Source of the DNA: Cyanobacterium stanieri PCC 7202
GTDB taxonomy: Bacteria > Cyanobacteriota > Cyanobacteriia > Cyanobacteriales > Cyanobacteriaceae
Assembly (NCBI GenBank): GCA_000317655.1
Contig: CP003940.1
Span: 2,737,547 to 2,801,546, forward strand
Direction: 5' to 3'
DNA length: 64,000 bases
Under the pieces are notes generated by a model that ran no database searches, was not told the origin of the DNA, and worked only from the letters and a program-made list of their open reading frames with translations. The translations under genes and the position numbers were made by a program. Positions 46,678 through 57,013 of the stretch are shown here, piece after piece. Numbering within the stretch: the stretch's first letter is position 1; each line of letters starts with the position of its first letter.

Positions 46678-48696
46678 TTAATCCACCGTTTCATAATCTC
46701 CCGTAATAGTCTCATCCTGATCATAATCAAAATCAAACTCCGCATCCCCCCCAGAAATCTGGCTCAAACCACTAAGAATTTCATCCTCAATACTCTTAAA
46801 CTCAGGATCAGCATCATCATCAGCATCCAAAGACTCGAACATCGTTTCTCCAGAAGGTTCCGCCCCCATTTCAGGAGACTGGGAAACACTTTCATAGGCT
46901 TTTGCCCCCAAGCCGATAATGGTCTCTCTCAAGTCAGCAATCATCGCCTCAATGCGCTTGACAGGCACATCAGGGGATTCAATGGCATCAGCAATATCAA
47001 CTTTTTTCTGGTTAATCTCATCCTGAACATTATCACCAACTAGAAAAGGATTTTTTTCCAAACTCAACTCATAACTGTAGAGTAAGCTGTCTAGTTGCTT
47101 TTTAATTTCCACCAATTCCACCCGACGACGATCCGCAGAAGCGAATTCTTGAGCTTCTCGACGCATAGCCTCGATTTCTTGGGCATCTAAAGAACCAGTA
47201 TTACTAATCACAATCCCCTGCTCAATGCCCGTACCTTTATCCCGCGCACTCACCTTGAGAATACCGTCGGCATCAATATCAAAAGATACCTCGATTTGAG
47301 GCACACCTCGAGGGGCAGGGGGAATACCTGTCAACAGAAATTTACCCAAACTCTTATTATCCTTGACCATGGAGCGTTCCCCCTGCAATACATGGACTTC
47401 CACAGAAGTTTGTCCATCCACGGCGGTGGAAAATACTTGGGTGCGACTGGTGGGAATAGTGGTATTACGTTCAATAATTTTGGTAAAAACTTCCCCCAAG
47501 GTTTCCAAACCGAGGGATAGGGGAGTAACATCCAATAATAATAGATTGCGCACTTCCCCACCTAATACACCCCCTTGTACAGCAGCTCCAAGGGCTACGG
47601 CTTCGTCAGGGTTGATGGAACGGTCTATGGGAATACCTGTACCAAAAAACTCCTCAATTTTGGCAGAGATGGCAGGGGTACGGGTAGAACCTCCCACCAA
47701 TACCACCCGATGGATCTGTTCTTTGCTTAGTTCTGAGTCTGCCAATGCCCTTTGCATAGGGGGAACTATCTCCTCTACCAAGGGGGCAATTAGTTCTTCT
47801 AAATGAGGACGGGATAGTTCTAGTTCTAAATGTTTGGGCCCGTTATCATCGGCGGTAATAAAGGGCAAATTAATGGAGGTTTCCATGAGGTTGGATAGCT
47901 CAATCTTAGCTTTTTCGGCGGCTTCTCTCAGCCTTTGCAATGCCATTTTATCGGTACTAAGATCAATGCCTTCTTGTTCTTTAAATTTTTCGATTAACCA
48001 ATCAACAATAATGCCATCAAAATCATCCCCTCCCAACTGGTTATTTCCCGAAGTGGAAACCACCTCAAAGATACCGTTACCTAGTTGCAAGACTGAAACA
48101 TCAAAGGTACCACCCCCAAGGTCAAACACCAACACATATTGATCTTGATCTTGTTTATCTAAACCATAGGCAAGGGCAGCGGCGGTAGGCTCGTTGATAA
48201 TCCGCATCACTTCCAATCCAGCAATGGTTCCTGCGTCTTTGGTCGCCTGTCTTTGGGCATCGGTGAAGTAGGCTGGTACGGTGATTACTGCTTGGCTGAC
48301 GGGTTCTCCTAAAAATGTTTCTGCGTCGGTTTTGAGTTTTTGCAGAATCATGGAGGAGATTTCTTGGGGAGTATAGCTTTTATCCTGTATTTGCACATCT
48401 ACGGTATCATCTTTACCTTTGACACACTTGTAGGTTACTCGGGTGCGATCGTGATCACTATCAGACCATCTGCGACCGATAAATCGCTTAATACTGTAAA
48501 CGGTATTTTCAGCGTTGGTGACGGCTTGACGTTTGGCAAGTTGCCCCACTAAGCGCTGGGTACCTTTGCCAAAGCCGACAATACTGGGGGTGGTTCTTGA
48601 ACCCTCTTGATTATTAATAATTAAGGGTTTTCCCCCTTCTAACACTGCGACACAACTATTTGTTGTTCCTAAGTCGATTCCGATTACTTTTCCCAT
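46678..48696 (-). CDS. dnaK: chaperone protein DnaK (Hsp70)
   Basis: Hsp70 binds unfolded segments of proteins in an ATP-driven cycle with DnaJ and GrpE. The 672-residue protein has [20 protein letters not shown], the ATPase loop [17 protein letters not shown] and the helix-end [18 protein letters not shown]. The C-terminal lid region ends in an acidic tail ([20 protein letters not shown]) without the EEVD end. Cyanobacteria have several DnaK copies; lying after grpE fits the DnaK1 position known from Synechocystis, but the tail alone does not prove which copy it is. Confidence 0.95.
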   Translation of the reverse strand: MGKVIGIDLGTTNSCVAVLEGGKPLIINNQEGSRTTPSIVGFGKGTQRLVGQLAKRQAVTNAENTVYSIKRFIGRRWSDSDHDRTRVTYKCVKGKDDTVDVQIQDKSYTPQEISSMILQKLKTDAETFLGEPVSQAVITVPAYFTDAQRQATKDAGTIAGLEVMRIINEPTAAALAYGLDKQDQDQYVLVFDLGGGTFDVSVLQLGNGIFEVVSTSGNNQLGGDDFDGIIVDWLIEKFKEQEGIDLSTDKMALQRLREAAEKAKIELSNLMETSINLPFITADDNGPKHLELELSRPHLEELIAPLVEEIVPPMQRALADSELSKEQIHRVVLVGGSTRTPAISAKIEEFFGTGIPIDRSINPDEAVALGAAVQGGVLGGEVRNLLLLDVTPLSLGLETLGEVFTKIIERNTTIPTSRTQVFSTAVDGQTSVEVHVLQGERSMVKDNKSLGKFLLTGIPPAPRGVPQIEVSFDIDADGILKVSARDKGTGIEQGIVISNTGSLDAQEIEAMRREAQEFASADRRRVELVEIKKQLDSLLYSYELSLEKNPFLVGDNVQDEINQKKVDIADAIESPDVPVKRIEAMIADLRETIIGLGAKAYESVSQSPEMGAEPSGETMFESLDADDDADPEFKSIEDEILSGLSQISGGDAEFDFDYDQDETITGDYETVD

Positions 48697-48919
48697 AACT
48701 GACAGCAGTTGCGATTTTTTTTTATTCTATGGTGGTCTTGATTTGGATGGCTTCTAACAGGATACCCTAGGATTATCAATTGTCATCAATGATTGTTTTC
48801 AAAACAATTATTTTTGATGTTTAATACTCTAATTTAAGTTTAATTGATTTTATTCTAATAGATTTATTTATATAGAGCCAAACTTGGCTCCTGTTTTAGT
48901 ATCCTGACAATAATTTGTT

Positions 48920-49708
48920 TTAATTATCTCCATTATCTGGAGTTGCTTCCTTTGGCTCGTCTTCTCCGGGGGCTGCCACTTTCACCATAGCGTAACGCAA
49001 TACTTCGTCATTGAGTAAATAACCTCTGACTAATTGTTCTATTACTGTGCCTTCGGGATATTCATTGGTGGGTTCCCTGAGCATGGCTTCTTGATAGTTG
49101 GGATCGAAAGGTTGTCCTTCTGGACGCATGGCGGAGACACCTAATTTTTTGAGGCTTTCTACAAAGGTTTTGTAAACTCCTTGATAGCTTTTATGGATTG
49201 CCATTTCTCCGTCACTATTGGGTTTAATTTGAGTTCTAGCTCTTTCAAAGTTATCTACGACGGCTAGTAGTTCGCCGATGGTTCTTTTTTTCACCAAGGT
49301 TTCTTGCTCTTCTTTTTCTTTGGCGGTGCGACGACGGAAGTTATCAAAGTCGGCAGTTAGCCTCATGAATTGACCTTGGATGCTCTTGGTTTGTTCTTTT
49401 TGGTATTCTAGTTGTTGATTGAGGTTGGCTATTTCTTCTTGTAAAAGGGCGATCGCCTTTAAACTCTCATCTTCTTGATCGTCAACATCTTCAGAAGATT
49501 CTTTTTCTTCTTGCTCTGGGGAGGTTTGAGCCTCAGAAGAGGTATTATCATCAACTTCCGCAGAGGAAACTTCGTTGGATTCTTCTGCCAAAACTTCAGA
49601 CTCATTCACAGAAGCACTATCAGCAGAGTCTGCGCCTTGATTTTCTTCTATACTTTCTTGTTCTTTAATTTCCTGATCCAATTCCATATAATTGTTTGTT
49701 TCAGTCAT
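48920..49708 (-). CDS. grpE: nucleotide exchange factor GrpE
   Basis: GrpE releases ADP from DnaK. The 262-residue protein has a long acidic, disordered start (about 1-80, Glu/Ser/Asp-rich), then the coiled-coil stalk ([20 protein letters not shown]) and the family core [35 protein letters not shown] and [11 protein letters not shown]-type [18 protein letters not shown], ending with [19 protein letters not shown]. It lies 223 bases upstream of dnaK on the same strand. No clear CIRCE operator is seen before it. Confidence 0.94.
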   Translation of the reverse strand: MTETNNYMELDQEIKEQESIEENQGADSADSASVNESEVLAEESNEVSSAEVDDNTSSEAQTSPEQEEKESSEDVDDQEDESLKAIALLQEEIANLNQQLEYQKEQTKSIQGQFMRLTADFDNFRRRTAKEKEEQETLVKKRTIGELLAVVDNFERARTQIKPNSDGEMAIHKSYQGVYKTFVESLKKLGVSAMRPEGQPFDPNYQEAMLREPTNEYPEGTVIEQLVRGYLLNDEVLRYAMVKVAAPGEDEPKEATPDNGDN

Positions 49709-49955
49709 AGCTAACTGCGATAAAATTTATTTGATAGTTATTAATAATTGTAACTAATTATCGGTATTTCGTTAAGTTCGGGAACCCAGAAACCGATTAT
49801 TTTTAAATAAGGGGAGAGCAATCAATTTGAGTGCTCGAAAAAAGTGAATTACCCCCTCGAGTTTGAAACCTGAAGCCTAACCACACCGATGATTGTTAGC
49901 TAAGCTAAGGTTAAGATAAAATAAAACGAACAATACTGTTATCCATAGGCAAATT

Positions 49956-52529
49956 ATGACCCGTAGCTATTATTTTGATTCTGAAACCAAAAAAAGTTTT
50001 GAATTACCAGGAGCAAAACCCCATTATAATCCAGATCGCTACGGACAAGTACAACACATTTTTCTTGATTTAGCATTAGATATAACAGCCCAAAAATTTG
50101 CTGGTACTTGTAATATTACCCTTACTCCCATTCGTCAAAATATTCAGCAATTAACCCTTGATGCCGTTGATCTGGAAATAGAATCAATATTGATTGATAG
50201 TGTCAGTCAACCCTTTGATTATGACGGAGAAATTTTAACCATCAATTTACTACAGCCTACCACCACAAAAGACTTAGTAATTAGTATTAAATATAGTAAA
50301 GAAAAACCCCAAAGAGGATTATATTTTATCGCCCCTGACCAACACTATCCCCATAAACCCAGTCAAGTCTGGACTCAAGGAGAAGACGAGGATTCCCGTT
50401 ACTGGTTCCCTTGTTTTGACTACCCAGGGCAGTTGGCAACCTCAGAAATTAAAGTAAAAGTTCCTGCGGATTATACTGCTATTTCTAACGGAGAATTAGT
50501 GGCAGTTCAAGAAGTAGAAAATAGTAAAATATATCATTGGTTACAGCCTCAAGTTCACCCTACCTATTTAATGACTTTAGCAGTGGGTAAATTTGCCAAA
50601 ATTGAGGATAAATGGCAAGATATTCCTGTAGATTATTATGTAGAAAAAGGGCAAGAAAAAGAGGCTCAAATTAGTATGGGAAAAACTCCCAGAATGATTG
50701 AGTTTTTTAGTCATAAATATGGTTATAGCTATCCCTTTTCTAAGTATGCGCAAGTGTGCGTAGATGATTTCATTTTCGGAGGTATGGAGAACACTTCTAC
50801 TACCCTATTAACAGATCGTTGTTTGTTGGATGAAAGGGCGGCTTTGGATAACGATCGCACCGAAAGCCTTGTGGCTCATGAGTTAGCCCATCAATGGTTC
50901 GGGGATTTGGTGGTAATCAAACATTGGAGTCATGCCTGGATAAAGGAGGGGGCGGCTTCCTATGCGGAGGTATTATGGACAGAGCATGAATATGGGGATG
51001 ATGATGCCCGTTATTATCTTTTGGGGGAGGCAAGGAGTTATTTACAGGAAGATTCTTCCCGTTATCGTCGCCCTATTGTAACAAATGTGTACCGGGAGGC
51101 GATCGAATTATATGATCGTCATTTGTACGAGAAAGGTGCTTGTGTATATCACATGATACGCTCGATTTTGGGGGATGAATTGTTTGACAAGGCGATTCAT
51201 ACTTTTATCAATGATAATGCCCATAAAACGGTGGAAACCGTTGATCTTTTACGTGCCATTGAAAAGTCCACGGGCTATAATTTGGGTTCTCTTTTTGATC
51301 AATATGTTTTCAGGGGTGGACATCCTGATTTTAAGGTGAGTTACAGTTGGGATAATGATTCTAATTTGGCTTGTGTGACGGTGAAACAAACCCAAGCAAA
51401 GGAGGAAAGTGGTAAATATATCGATTTATTTGAGTTAAAAATTCCCCTTGCTTTTGGTTATTATTCCGCTCAAAATGGTGTTAGTTTAAAACAGTTTTCT
51501 CTTAAACTTAATCAACCTGAACAGTCTTTTTATTTTCCTGTAGCTGAAAAGCCTGATTTTATTAGCTTTGATGTTAATAATAACTACCTAAAAACTGTTA
51601 AATTAGATTATGGTTTTAGTGAATTAAAGGCACAGTTAAAATATGATCCAGACCCTATTTCTCGGATCTATAGTGCGATCGCCATTGGCAAAAAAGCAAA
51701 TTTAGAAGCGGTAAAAACCCTCAAAGAAGCCTTTTTAAGTGAATCTTTTTGGGGTGTAAAAGTAGAAATTGCCAAACAATTAGGCAAAATAAAATTAGAT
51801 CAAGCCGTTGATACCCTCGTAGAATTTTTGGGCGAAGAAAATCACCGTGTCAGAAGAGCAGTTGTTGAAGCCCTCGGTAAACATAAAACCGAAACCAGTT
51901 ATCAGGCCCTCAAACAAGTTGCGATCGCCTCTGACCCCAGTTATTATGTAGAAGCCTCCGCAATCAACGCTCTCGGCTCCTTGGTCACGGGTAGCCTAGC
52001 GGATAAAGAAAATGAGGTAATCGAGCTTTTCGGTCAAATACTCAAGGAAAGAGAAGGCTTAAACGAAATAATTAGATCAGGAGCCATCAACGGACTAAGT
52101 AAACTCAAAACTTCCCCCGCCGCCGCCGACTTAATAGCCCAATATACCGAACTCGGCACCCCCCAACCCCTGCGATTAACCGCCATTCGTTGTTTGGGTG
52201 CCGTTGCCAAAGGACAAAAAGCCGATAAACTCACCGCCATCCTCGAACAATTTGAAGACATCCTCAAAGACACCTTTTTCCTTACCCAAATGGCAATCAT
52301 TAGCGGATTATCACAGATAGAAGACAATCAAGCCATCAACCTCCTCTCCACCCTCGCCGAAAGTACCCCCGACGGCAGAGTAAAAAGAAGGGCAGAGGAA
52401 GCCATCAATCAAGTGAGAGAAAAATTAGGCAAAGACAAAAATATCGAAGACTTACGCCAAGCCGTCGATAAACTCAAAGAAGAAAATCAAGAGTTAAAAA
52501 GCCGTCTAGCCAAACTCGAAGCCAAATAA
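49956..52529 (+). CDS. pepN: M1 family aminopeptidase with C-terminal HEAT repeats
   Basis: A zinc aminopeptidase of 857 residues. The catalytic domain has FGGMENTSTTLL and the zinc site HELAHQWFGD: His308, His312 and Glu331 (in WIKEGAASYAE), with Glu309 as the base. From about residue 550 on come HEAT-like repeats (AIGKKANLEAVKTLKEAFLS, VKVEIAKQLGKIKLDQAVDT, HRVRRAVVEALGKHKTETSY) and a short final coiled coil. HEAT arms in place of the usual helical C-domain suggest a binding partner or large complex. It is followed by a GGTGGGC hairpin. Confidence 0.93.
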   Translation: MTRSYYFDSETKKSFELPGAKPHYNPDRYGQVQHIFLDLALDITAQKFAGTCNITLTPIRQNIQQLTLDAVDLEIESILIDSVSQPFDYDGEILTINLLQPTTTKDLVISIKYSKEKPQRGLYFIAPDQHYPHKPSQVWTQGEDEDSRYWFPCFDYPGQLATSEIKVKVPADYTAISNGELVAVQEVENSKIYHWLQPQVHPTYLMTLAVGKFAKIEDKWQDIPVDYYVEKGQEKEAQISMGKTPRMIEFFSHKYGYSYPFSKYAQVCVDDFIFGGMENTSTTLLTDRCLLDERAALDNDRTESLVAHELAHQWFGDLVVIKHWSHAWIKEGAASYAEVLWTEHEYGDDDARYYLLGEARSYLQEDSSRYRRPIVTNVYREAIELYDRHLYEKGACVYHMIRSILGDELFDKAIHTFINDNAHKTVETVDLLRAIEKSTGYNLGSLFDQYVFRGGHPDFKVSYSWDNDSNLACVTVKQTQAKEESGKYIDLFELKIPLAFGYYSAQNGVSLKQFSLKLNQPEQSFYFPVAEKPDFISFDVNNNYLKTVKLDYGFSELKAQLKYDPDPISRIYSAIAIGKKANLEAVKTLKEAFLSESFWGVKVEIAKQLGKIKLDQAVDTLVEFLGEENHRVRRAVVEALGKHKTETSYQALKQVAIASDPSYYVEASAINALGSLVTGSLADKENEVIELFGQILKEREGLNEIIRSGAINGLSKLKTSPAAADLIAQYTELGTPQPLRLTAIRCLGAVAKGQKADKLTAILEQFEDILKDTFFLTQMAIISGLSQIEDNQAINLLSTLAESTPDGRVKRRAEEAINQVREKLGKDKNIEDLRQAVDKLKEENQELKSRLAKLEAK

Positions 52530-52537
52530 ATCAGTAG

Positions 52538-52554
52538 GGTGGGCATTGCCCACC
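52538..52554 (+). repeat. GGTGGGC-type hairpin, copy after pepN
   Basis: GGTGGGC and GCCCACC form a perfect 7-base-pair stem with an ATT loop, nine bases after the aminopeptidase stop codon. The outer bases GTAGG are shared with the copy at 60679. Confidence 0.7.
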
Positions 52555-52650
52555 TAAAATATTTTCCTCCTTATTGTCTTTTCCCATTAAGAAAGGTTGT
52601 CTTACTTCCTTGATATACTATAAAAAGTAATTATTACTAATGGATAGAAA

Positions 52651-52887
52651 ATGTTAGCTAAATTAACCAGTAAAAATCAGTTAACTCTACCAAAACGCAT
52701 CACTAATCAGATTGGGGCAGTAGAATATTTTGATATAAAAGTAGAAAATGGGCAAATCATCTTAACCCCGGTAAAAATTCAACGAACAGATGAGGTAAGG
52801 GCAAAATTAGCACAGTTAGATATAACCGAGGAAGATATTGCCAATGCAATCTCTTGGGCAAGAAAAGGGAAAAATGAAGAAGCATAA
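52651..52887 (+). CDS. AbrB/MazE-type antitoxin
   Basis: A 78-residue protein whose first half is a SpoVT-AbrB fold (LAKLTSKNQLTLPKRITNQI, FDIKVENGQIILTPV) that would bind the promoter of the pair and whose second half (EVRAKLAQLDITEEDIANAI) would cover the toxin. It overlaps the PIN toxin gene by 14 bases. Type II toxin-antitoxin pair. Confidence 0.87.
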   Translation: MLAKLTSKNQLTLPKRITNQIGAVEYFDIKVENGQIILTPVKIQRTDEVRAKLAQLDITEEDIANAISWARKGKNEEA

Positions 52888-53296
52888 ACCACGAGTGGTT
52901 ATTGACACTAACTTAATACTTTCTGCCTTAGTATTTGGAGGAAAAGTCGCTCAATTACGCCTTGCTTGGCAAAACCAGCAGTTTATCCCCTTGATTTCTA
53001 AAACCACCATTACAGAATTAATTAGAGTTCTCCATTACCCTAAGTTTCAACTAACAAAATCGGAACAAGAAGATTTATTATTAGACTATCTCCCCTATAC
53101 CGAGACGGTGAAAATGCCTACTAAACTACCAACTATTCCCAAGTGTAGGGATGTTTTTGATGAACCGTTTTTACTTTTAGCCAAGGTAGCTAAAGCCGAC
53201 TATTTAATAACAGGGGATAAGGATTTATTATTTATTGATGATGAGTTTTTTTGTCCCATTATTACCTTGGAGCAGTTTTGGGATAAACTACAATAA
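52874..53296 (+). CDS. PIN-domain toxin (RNase)
   Basis: A VapC-type ribonuclease of 140 residues from the ATG at 52874, starting MKKHKPRVVIDTNLILSALV. Acidic residues Asp11 (VIDTN), Glu in TITELIRVL, Asp in DEPFLLLA and DYLITGDKDLL form the likely metal site. It belongs to the putative PIN toxin group seen with AbrB-type antitoxins. The frame extends 12 codons further upstream inside the antitoxin gene, but the chosen start gives the usual small overlap. Confidence 0.88.
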   Translation: MKKHKPRVVIDTNLILSALVFGGKVAQLRLAWQNQQFIPLISKTTITELIRVLHYPKFQLTKSEQEDLLLDYLPYTETVKMPTKLPTIPKCRDVFDEPFLLLAKVAKADYLITGDKDLLFIDDEFFCPIITLEQFWDKLQ

Positions 53297-53363
53297 ATAT
53301 AAAAAATCTGCAAAAAAATTAACTATAATTTAGCACACCCTCACATTAATTTAATGCTTATCA

Positions 53364-56300
53364 ATGGTATATGTTAAACGTGTAGAATTATCTCGCTTCA
53401 AGTCTTTTGGTGGCAGTAATGCTGTTCCTTTTTTACCCGGTTTTACCGTCATTTCTGGGCCTAATGGTTCAGGAAAATCAAATATCTTAGATGCCCTTTT
53501 ATTTTGCCTTGGTTTAGCTAGTTCAAAGGGTATGCGTGCTGACAGATTACCCGATTTAATTAATAACAGTCACAAGGGTAATAATAAAACTTTAGAAACC
53601 ATCGTTTCTGTTACTTTTGATGTGTCTGATTTTGAAGATTTAGATAATTTTGAGCAAGGAAACAGTGATAATAATGAAGAAGAAAACGATAATAATATTG
53701 ATCTAAAATCTTTAACGGAATTAAAGATAACTCGCCGTTTAAGGGTAACAAAAAAGGGCAGTTATGCCTCTACTTTTTATGTCAATGATCAACCTTGTAC
53801 CGCCACAGAATTACAAACTCAGTTAAACCGTTTACGCATCTATCCTGAAGGTTATAACGTAGTCTTGCAGGGGGATGTGACTCGCATTATTACCATGAAT
53901 GCCAAGGAGAGAAGGGAAATCATTGATGAATTGGCAGGGGTGGCAGAATTTGACCGCAAAATTAATCAAACTAAAGTTACCCTTGAGGCGGTAAAAGAAA
54001 GGGAAGAAAAATGTCATATTATTACTCAAGAATTGTCTGCCTATGGGGAAAAGTTACAACAGGATTCCCAAAAGGCGGCAAAATATCAGAAATTAAAAGC
54101 AAAAATTCAAGAAAAAAAAGAATGGGCTATTGTTATTAATTGGCGTTATCTTCAGGAGCAAGAAAAACAGTTTAATCAACAGATAATTAATATTGAAAAT
54201 GAGCAAGATAATAAACAAAAAGAATTAACTTTTATAAGAGAACAAAGTGCGATCGCCCTTAATCGTTTAGAAGAACTAAATCAAGAAGTAAAAGCATTAG
54301 GAGAAGAAGAACAAATTTCCATCGCCTCCAAACTTGCTACCCAAAAAGCCAAAAAACAACAATTAAATCAAAGACAACAAGAACTAGAAAAACAATCCCA
54401 AAACAATCTCAATAATCAAGAAAAAATAATTACTAATCAACAAGAATTAGAACAACAATTAGTTAATATAAATCAGCAAAAAGAAGACCTAGAAAAACAA
54501 GAAATACCCACCCAAGAAACCAAAAAAAACGAACTTAAAAAAGTTCTTGAAACATTAAAACAATCCGCCCAAGAAATCGCCGCCCAATCCCAAGCATGGG
54601 TAGAACAACAAACCGCCCTCAACCAAGAAATTAACCAAATTCAAAACCAACTAAACCCCCAACTAACCCAAAAAGCCCTATTACAAGCCCGTAGCCAACA
54701 ACTACAAACCACCATCAAAAACCAAAACCAACAACTAACCCACATAGAAAACCAACTCAATAACCAACCCCATCCCAACTTTGAGCAAGACATCCAAACC
54801 CTAGAAACCACTATCCAAAAACTAGCCCAACAACTCAGCAACCTTGAGCAAGAAATAACCCTCAACCAAGAAACAGTCAATCGTTTGTTAATCGAACAAC
54901 GAGACAAACAAAGACAACTAGATAAACTAGAAGCCACCAAACAAGCCCAACAAGAAGCCCAAGGCACCTACGCCAGTAAAATAATCTTAAACTCCGACTT
55001 ACCTGGGGTATGCGGTTTAGTAGCCCAACTTGGACAAGTGGAAACCGTTTATCAACTCGCCCTCGAAATCTGTGCAGGGGGAAGATTAGGCTTTATCGTT
55101 GTCGAAGACGATTCCATCGCCGCCGCAGGAATAAAATTGCTCAAAGAAAAAAAAGCAGGTAGGGCAACCTTTCTCCCCCTCAACAAAATAAAAGCCCCCC
55201 GTCTCCATCAACTAGGAGGCATCCAATACGCCCAAGGTTACATCGATTTAGCCGTTAACCTCATCACCTGTGAAGACAAATATCGACCTATTTTCGCCTA
55301 TGTTTTCGGTAATACCATGGTATTTTCTGACCTAGAATCTGCCCGTAATTTTATCGGTCAAGAAAGAATTGTTACCCTTGACGGCGAATTATTAGAAGCC
55401 AGTGGTGCCATGACTGGGGGGAGTATCAGTAAACGCAACGCCCTTCACTTTGGCAATGCCATTAACACCGATTCAGCGGAAGTGGATATATTGTACAAAC
55501 GTATTCAAGAAATTGAAGACATAGTTATCCAGCTTAACCTTAAAATAACGGAAAAAAGGCAACAAATCAAGACCCTTAGCGAAGAACTCAGTCAAGCCCA
55601 ACAAAATAGACAAAAAAAACAGCTTGATTTTGAACAATGGCAAAAAGAAAATAGCCGTTTAGAAACAGAAAAAGAAAAAATAATTACTGACAACGGACAA
55701 AATTATCAACAGTTAGTAGAAAGCACTCAAGAATTAACTAACCTTGAGAAAACTATTCCTATTTTAGAAGCTAAATTAAAAGAAAAACAGACACAATTAA
55801 AACAATTAGAATCGAGTTATGATAATCAAGAATGGCAAAATTTACAATCACAAATTCAAGCCCAAGAGCTAGAGTTAGAAGAGCAACAAAAAATAATTAA
55901 TCAAACTCAGAATAAATTACAATCTTTAGTGAATCAATCTTTAGATATAGCATTAAAATCTCAGCAAAATCAAGATAAATTAGACAATATTATTCAATCC
56001 CAAGAGAAATTAATTGTCGAACAAAAAGACAATCAAGAAAAATTAACTCAACTAGGTCAAGAAATTACTAATTATCAAAGCCAATTTCAAGAATTAGCCC
56101 AAAAATTAGCCGATATTAAAAAAGCTAGGGATGATCAAGAAAAAGCCCTGAAAAAATTAGAAAATCAACAGCAACAACTTAGCTGGAATTTAGAAAAACT
56201 TTTATTACAACATCAAGAAACCCAAACAAAATTAACAGAATTAAAAACTCAATTAGCAGAAATTACCCCAGATTTACCCAATCCTTTACCTGAAATTCCC

Positions 56301-56999
56301 TATTTAGTGAATAAAGAAGGAGAAGACAGTAAAATTGTTTTTGATAACTTACAAGAACAATTAGAACAAATTAACAAAGAAATTCGCAACGGAGAGAAAA
56401 GATTAGAAGCCCTTGAACCTGTTAATATGTTGGCATTAGAAGAATATGAAAAAAATCAAGAAAGACTAAAAGAATTATCCGATAAATTAGCAACTTTAGA
56501 AGGAGAAAGAACGGAATTACTATTACGGGTAGAAAATTTTACTACCCTCAGATTAAGGGCATTTCAAGAAGCCTTTACAGCAGTAAATGAAAACTTTAAG
56601 ACTATTTTTGCTACTCTTTCCGAAGGGGATGGTTATTTAAAATTGGAGGATGAAAATAACCCCTTTAATGGTGGTTTAACCCTCGTTGCCCATCCCAAAG
56701 GAAAACCCGTTACAAGGTTAAGTTCCATGTCTGGGGGTGAAAAATCTTTGACTGCTTTAAGTTTTATCTTCGCCTTACAAAGATACCGCCCTTCTCCTTT
56801 TTATGCCTTCGATGAAGTGGATATGTTTTTGGACGGTGCCAATGTGGAAAAACTCTCCAAAATGATTCAACAACAGGCAAAATTAGCTCAATTTATTGTG
56901 GTGAGTTTACGTCGTCCTATGATTGAAGCCTCCGAGCGCACCATCGGCGTAACCCAGGCGAGGGGGGCATACACCCAAGTATTAGGTATCAAATTATGA
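53364..56999 (+). CDS. smc: chromosome segregation protein SMC
   Basis: SMC organises and separates the chromosome with ScpA/B. The 1211-residue protein has the N-terminal ATP site GPNGSGKSNILDALLFCLG (32-50), a long Gln/Glu/Lys coiled coil, the hinge at about 540-680 (GVCGLVAQLGQVETVYQLAL, then TGGSISKRNALH), a second coil and the C-terminal SSMSGGEKSLTALSFIFALQ with the DEVDMFLD Walker B. Residues 95-118 carry an acidic Asp/Glu/Asn insert. Codons in the coiled coils are very CAA/GAA-rich. It follows the toxin gene by 67 bases. Confidence 0.95.
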   Translation: MVYVKRVELSRFKSFGGSNAVPFLPGFTVISGPNGSGKSNILDALLFCLGLASSKGMRADRLPDLINNSHKGNNKTLETIVSVTFDVSDFEDLDNFEQGNSDNNEEENDNNIDLKSLTELKITRRLRVTKKGSYASTFYVNDQPCTATELQTQLNRLRIYPEGYNVVLQGDVTRIITMNAKERREIIDELAGVAEFDRKINQTKVTLEAVKEREEKCHIITQELSAYGEKLQQDSQKAAKYQKLKAKIQEKKEWAIVINWRYLQEQEKQFNQQIINIENEQDNKQKELTFIREQSAIALNRLEELNQEVKALGEEEQISIASKLATQKAKKQQLNQRQQELEKQSQNNLNNQEKIITNQQELEQQLVNINQQKEDLEKQEIPTQETKKNELKKVLETLKQSAQEIAAQSQAWVEQQTALNQEINQIQNQLNPQLTQKALLQARSQQLQTTIKNQNQQLTHIENQLNNQPHPNFEQDIQTLETTIQKLAQQLSNLEQEITLNQETVNRLLIEQRDKQRQLDKLEATKQAQQEAQGTYASKIILNSDLPGVCGLVAQLGQVETVYQLALEICAGGRLGFIVVEDDSIAAAGIKLLKEKKAGRATFLPLNKIKAPRLHQLGGIQYAQGYIDLAVNLITCEDKYRPIFAYVFGNTMVFSDLESARNFIGQERIVTLDGELLEASGAMTGGSISKRNALHFGNAINTDSAEVDILYKRIQEIEDIVIQLNLKITEKRQQIKTLSEELSQAQQNRQKKQLDFEQWQKENSRLETEKEKIITDNGQNYQQLVESTQELTNLEKTIPILEAKLKEKQTQLKQLESSYDNQEWQNLQSQIQAQELELEEQQKIINQTQNKLQSLVNQSLDIALKSQQNQDKLDNIIQSQEKLIVEQKDNQEKLTQLGQEITNYQSQFQELAQKLADIKKARDDQEKALKKLENQQQQLSWNLEKLLLQHQETQTKLTELKTQLAEITPDLPNPLPEIPYLVNKEGEDSKIVFDNLQEQLEQINKEIRNGEKRLEALEPVNMLALEEYEKNQERLKELSDKLATLEGERTELLLRVENFTTLRLRAFQEAFTAVNENFKTIFATLSEGDGYLKLEDENNPFNGGLTLVAHPKGKPVTRLSSMSGGEKSLTALSFIFALQRYRPSPFYAFDEVDMFLDGANVEKLSKMIQQQAKLAQFIVVSLRRPMIEASERTIGVTQARGAYTQVLGIKL

Positions 57000-57013
57000 T
57001 ACTGAGATTAAAG

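Noticed and set aside
47363-47806. 147-codon open frame opposite dnaK
   Set aside because: It is a shadow of the strongly conserved dnaK frame; its translation is not like any protein I know.
49811-49837. Possible CIRCE operator upstream of grpE
   Set aside because: GAGTGCTC matches the right half of the CIRCE sequence, but nine bases to its left there is no TTAGCACTC half. One half-site is not enough.
52651-53296. AbrB/PIN pair as a new system
   Set aside because: Both parts fit a common type II toxin-antitoxin arrangement with the usual small overlap.
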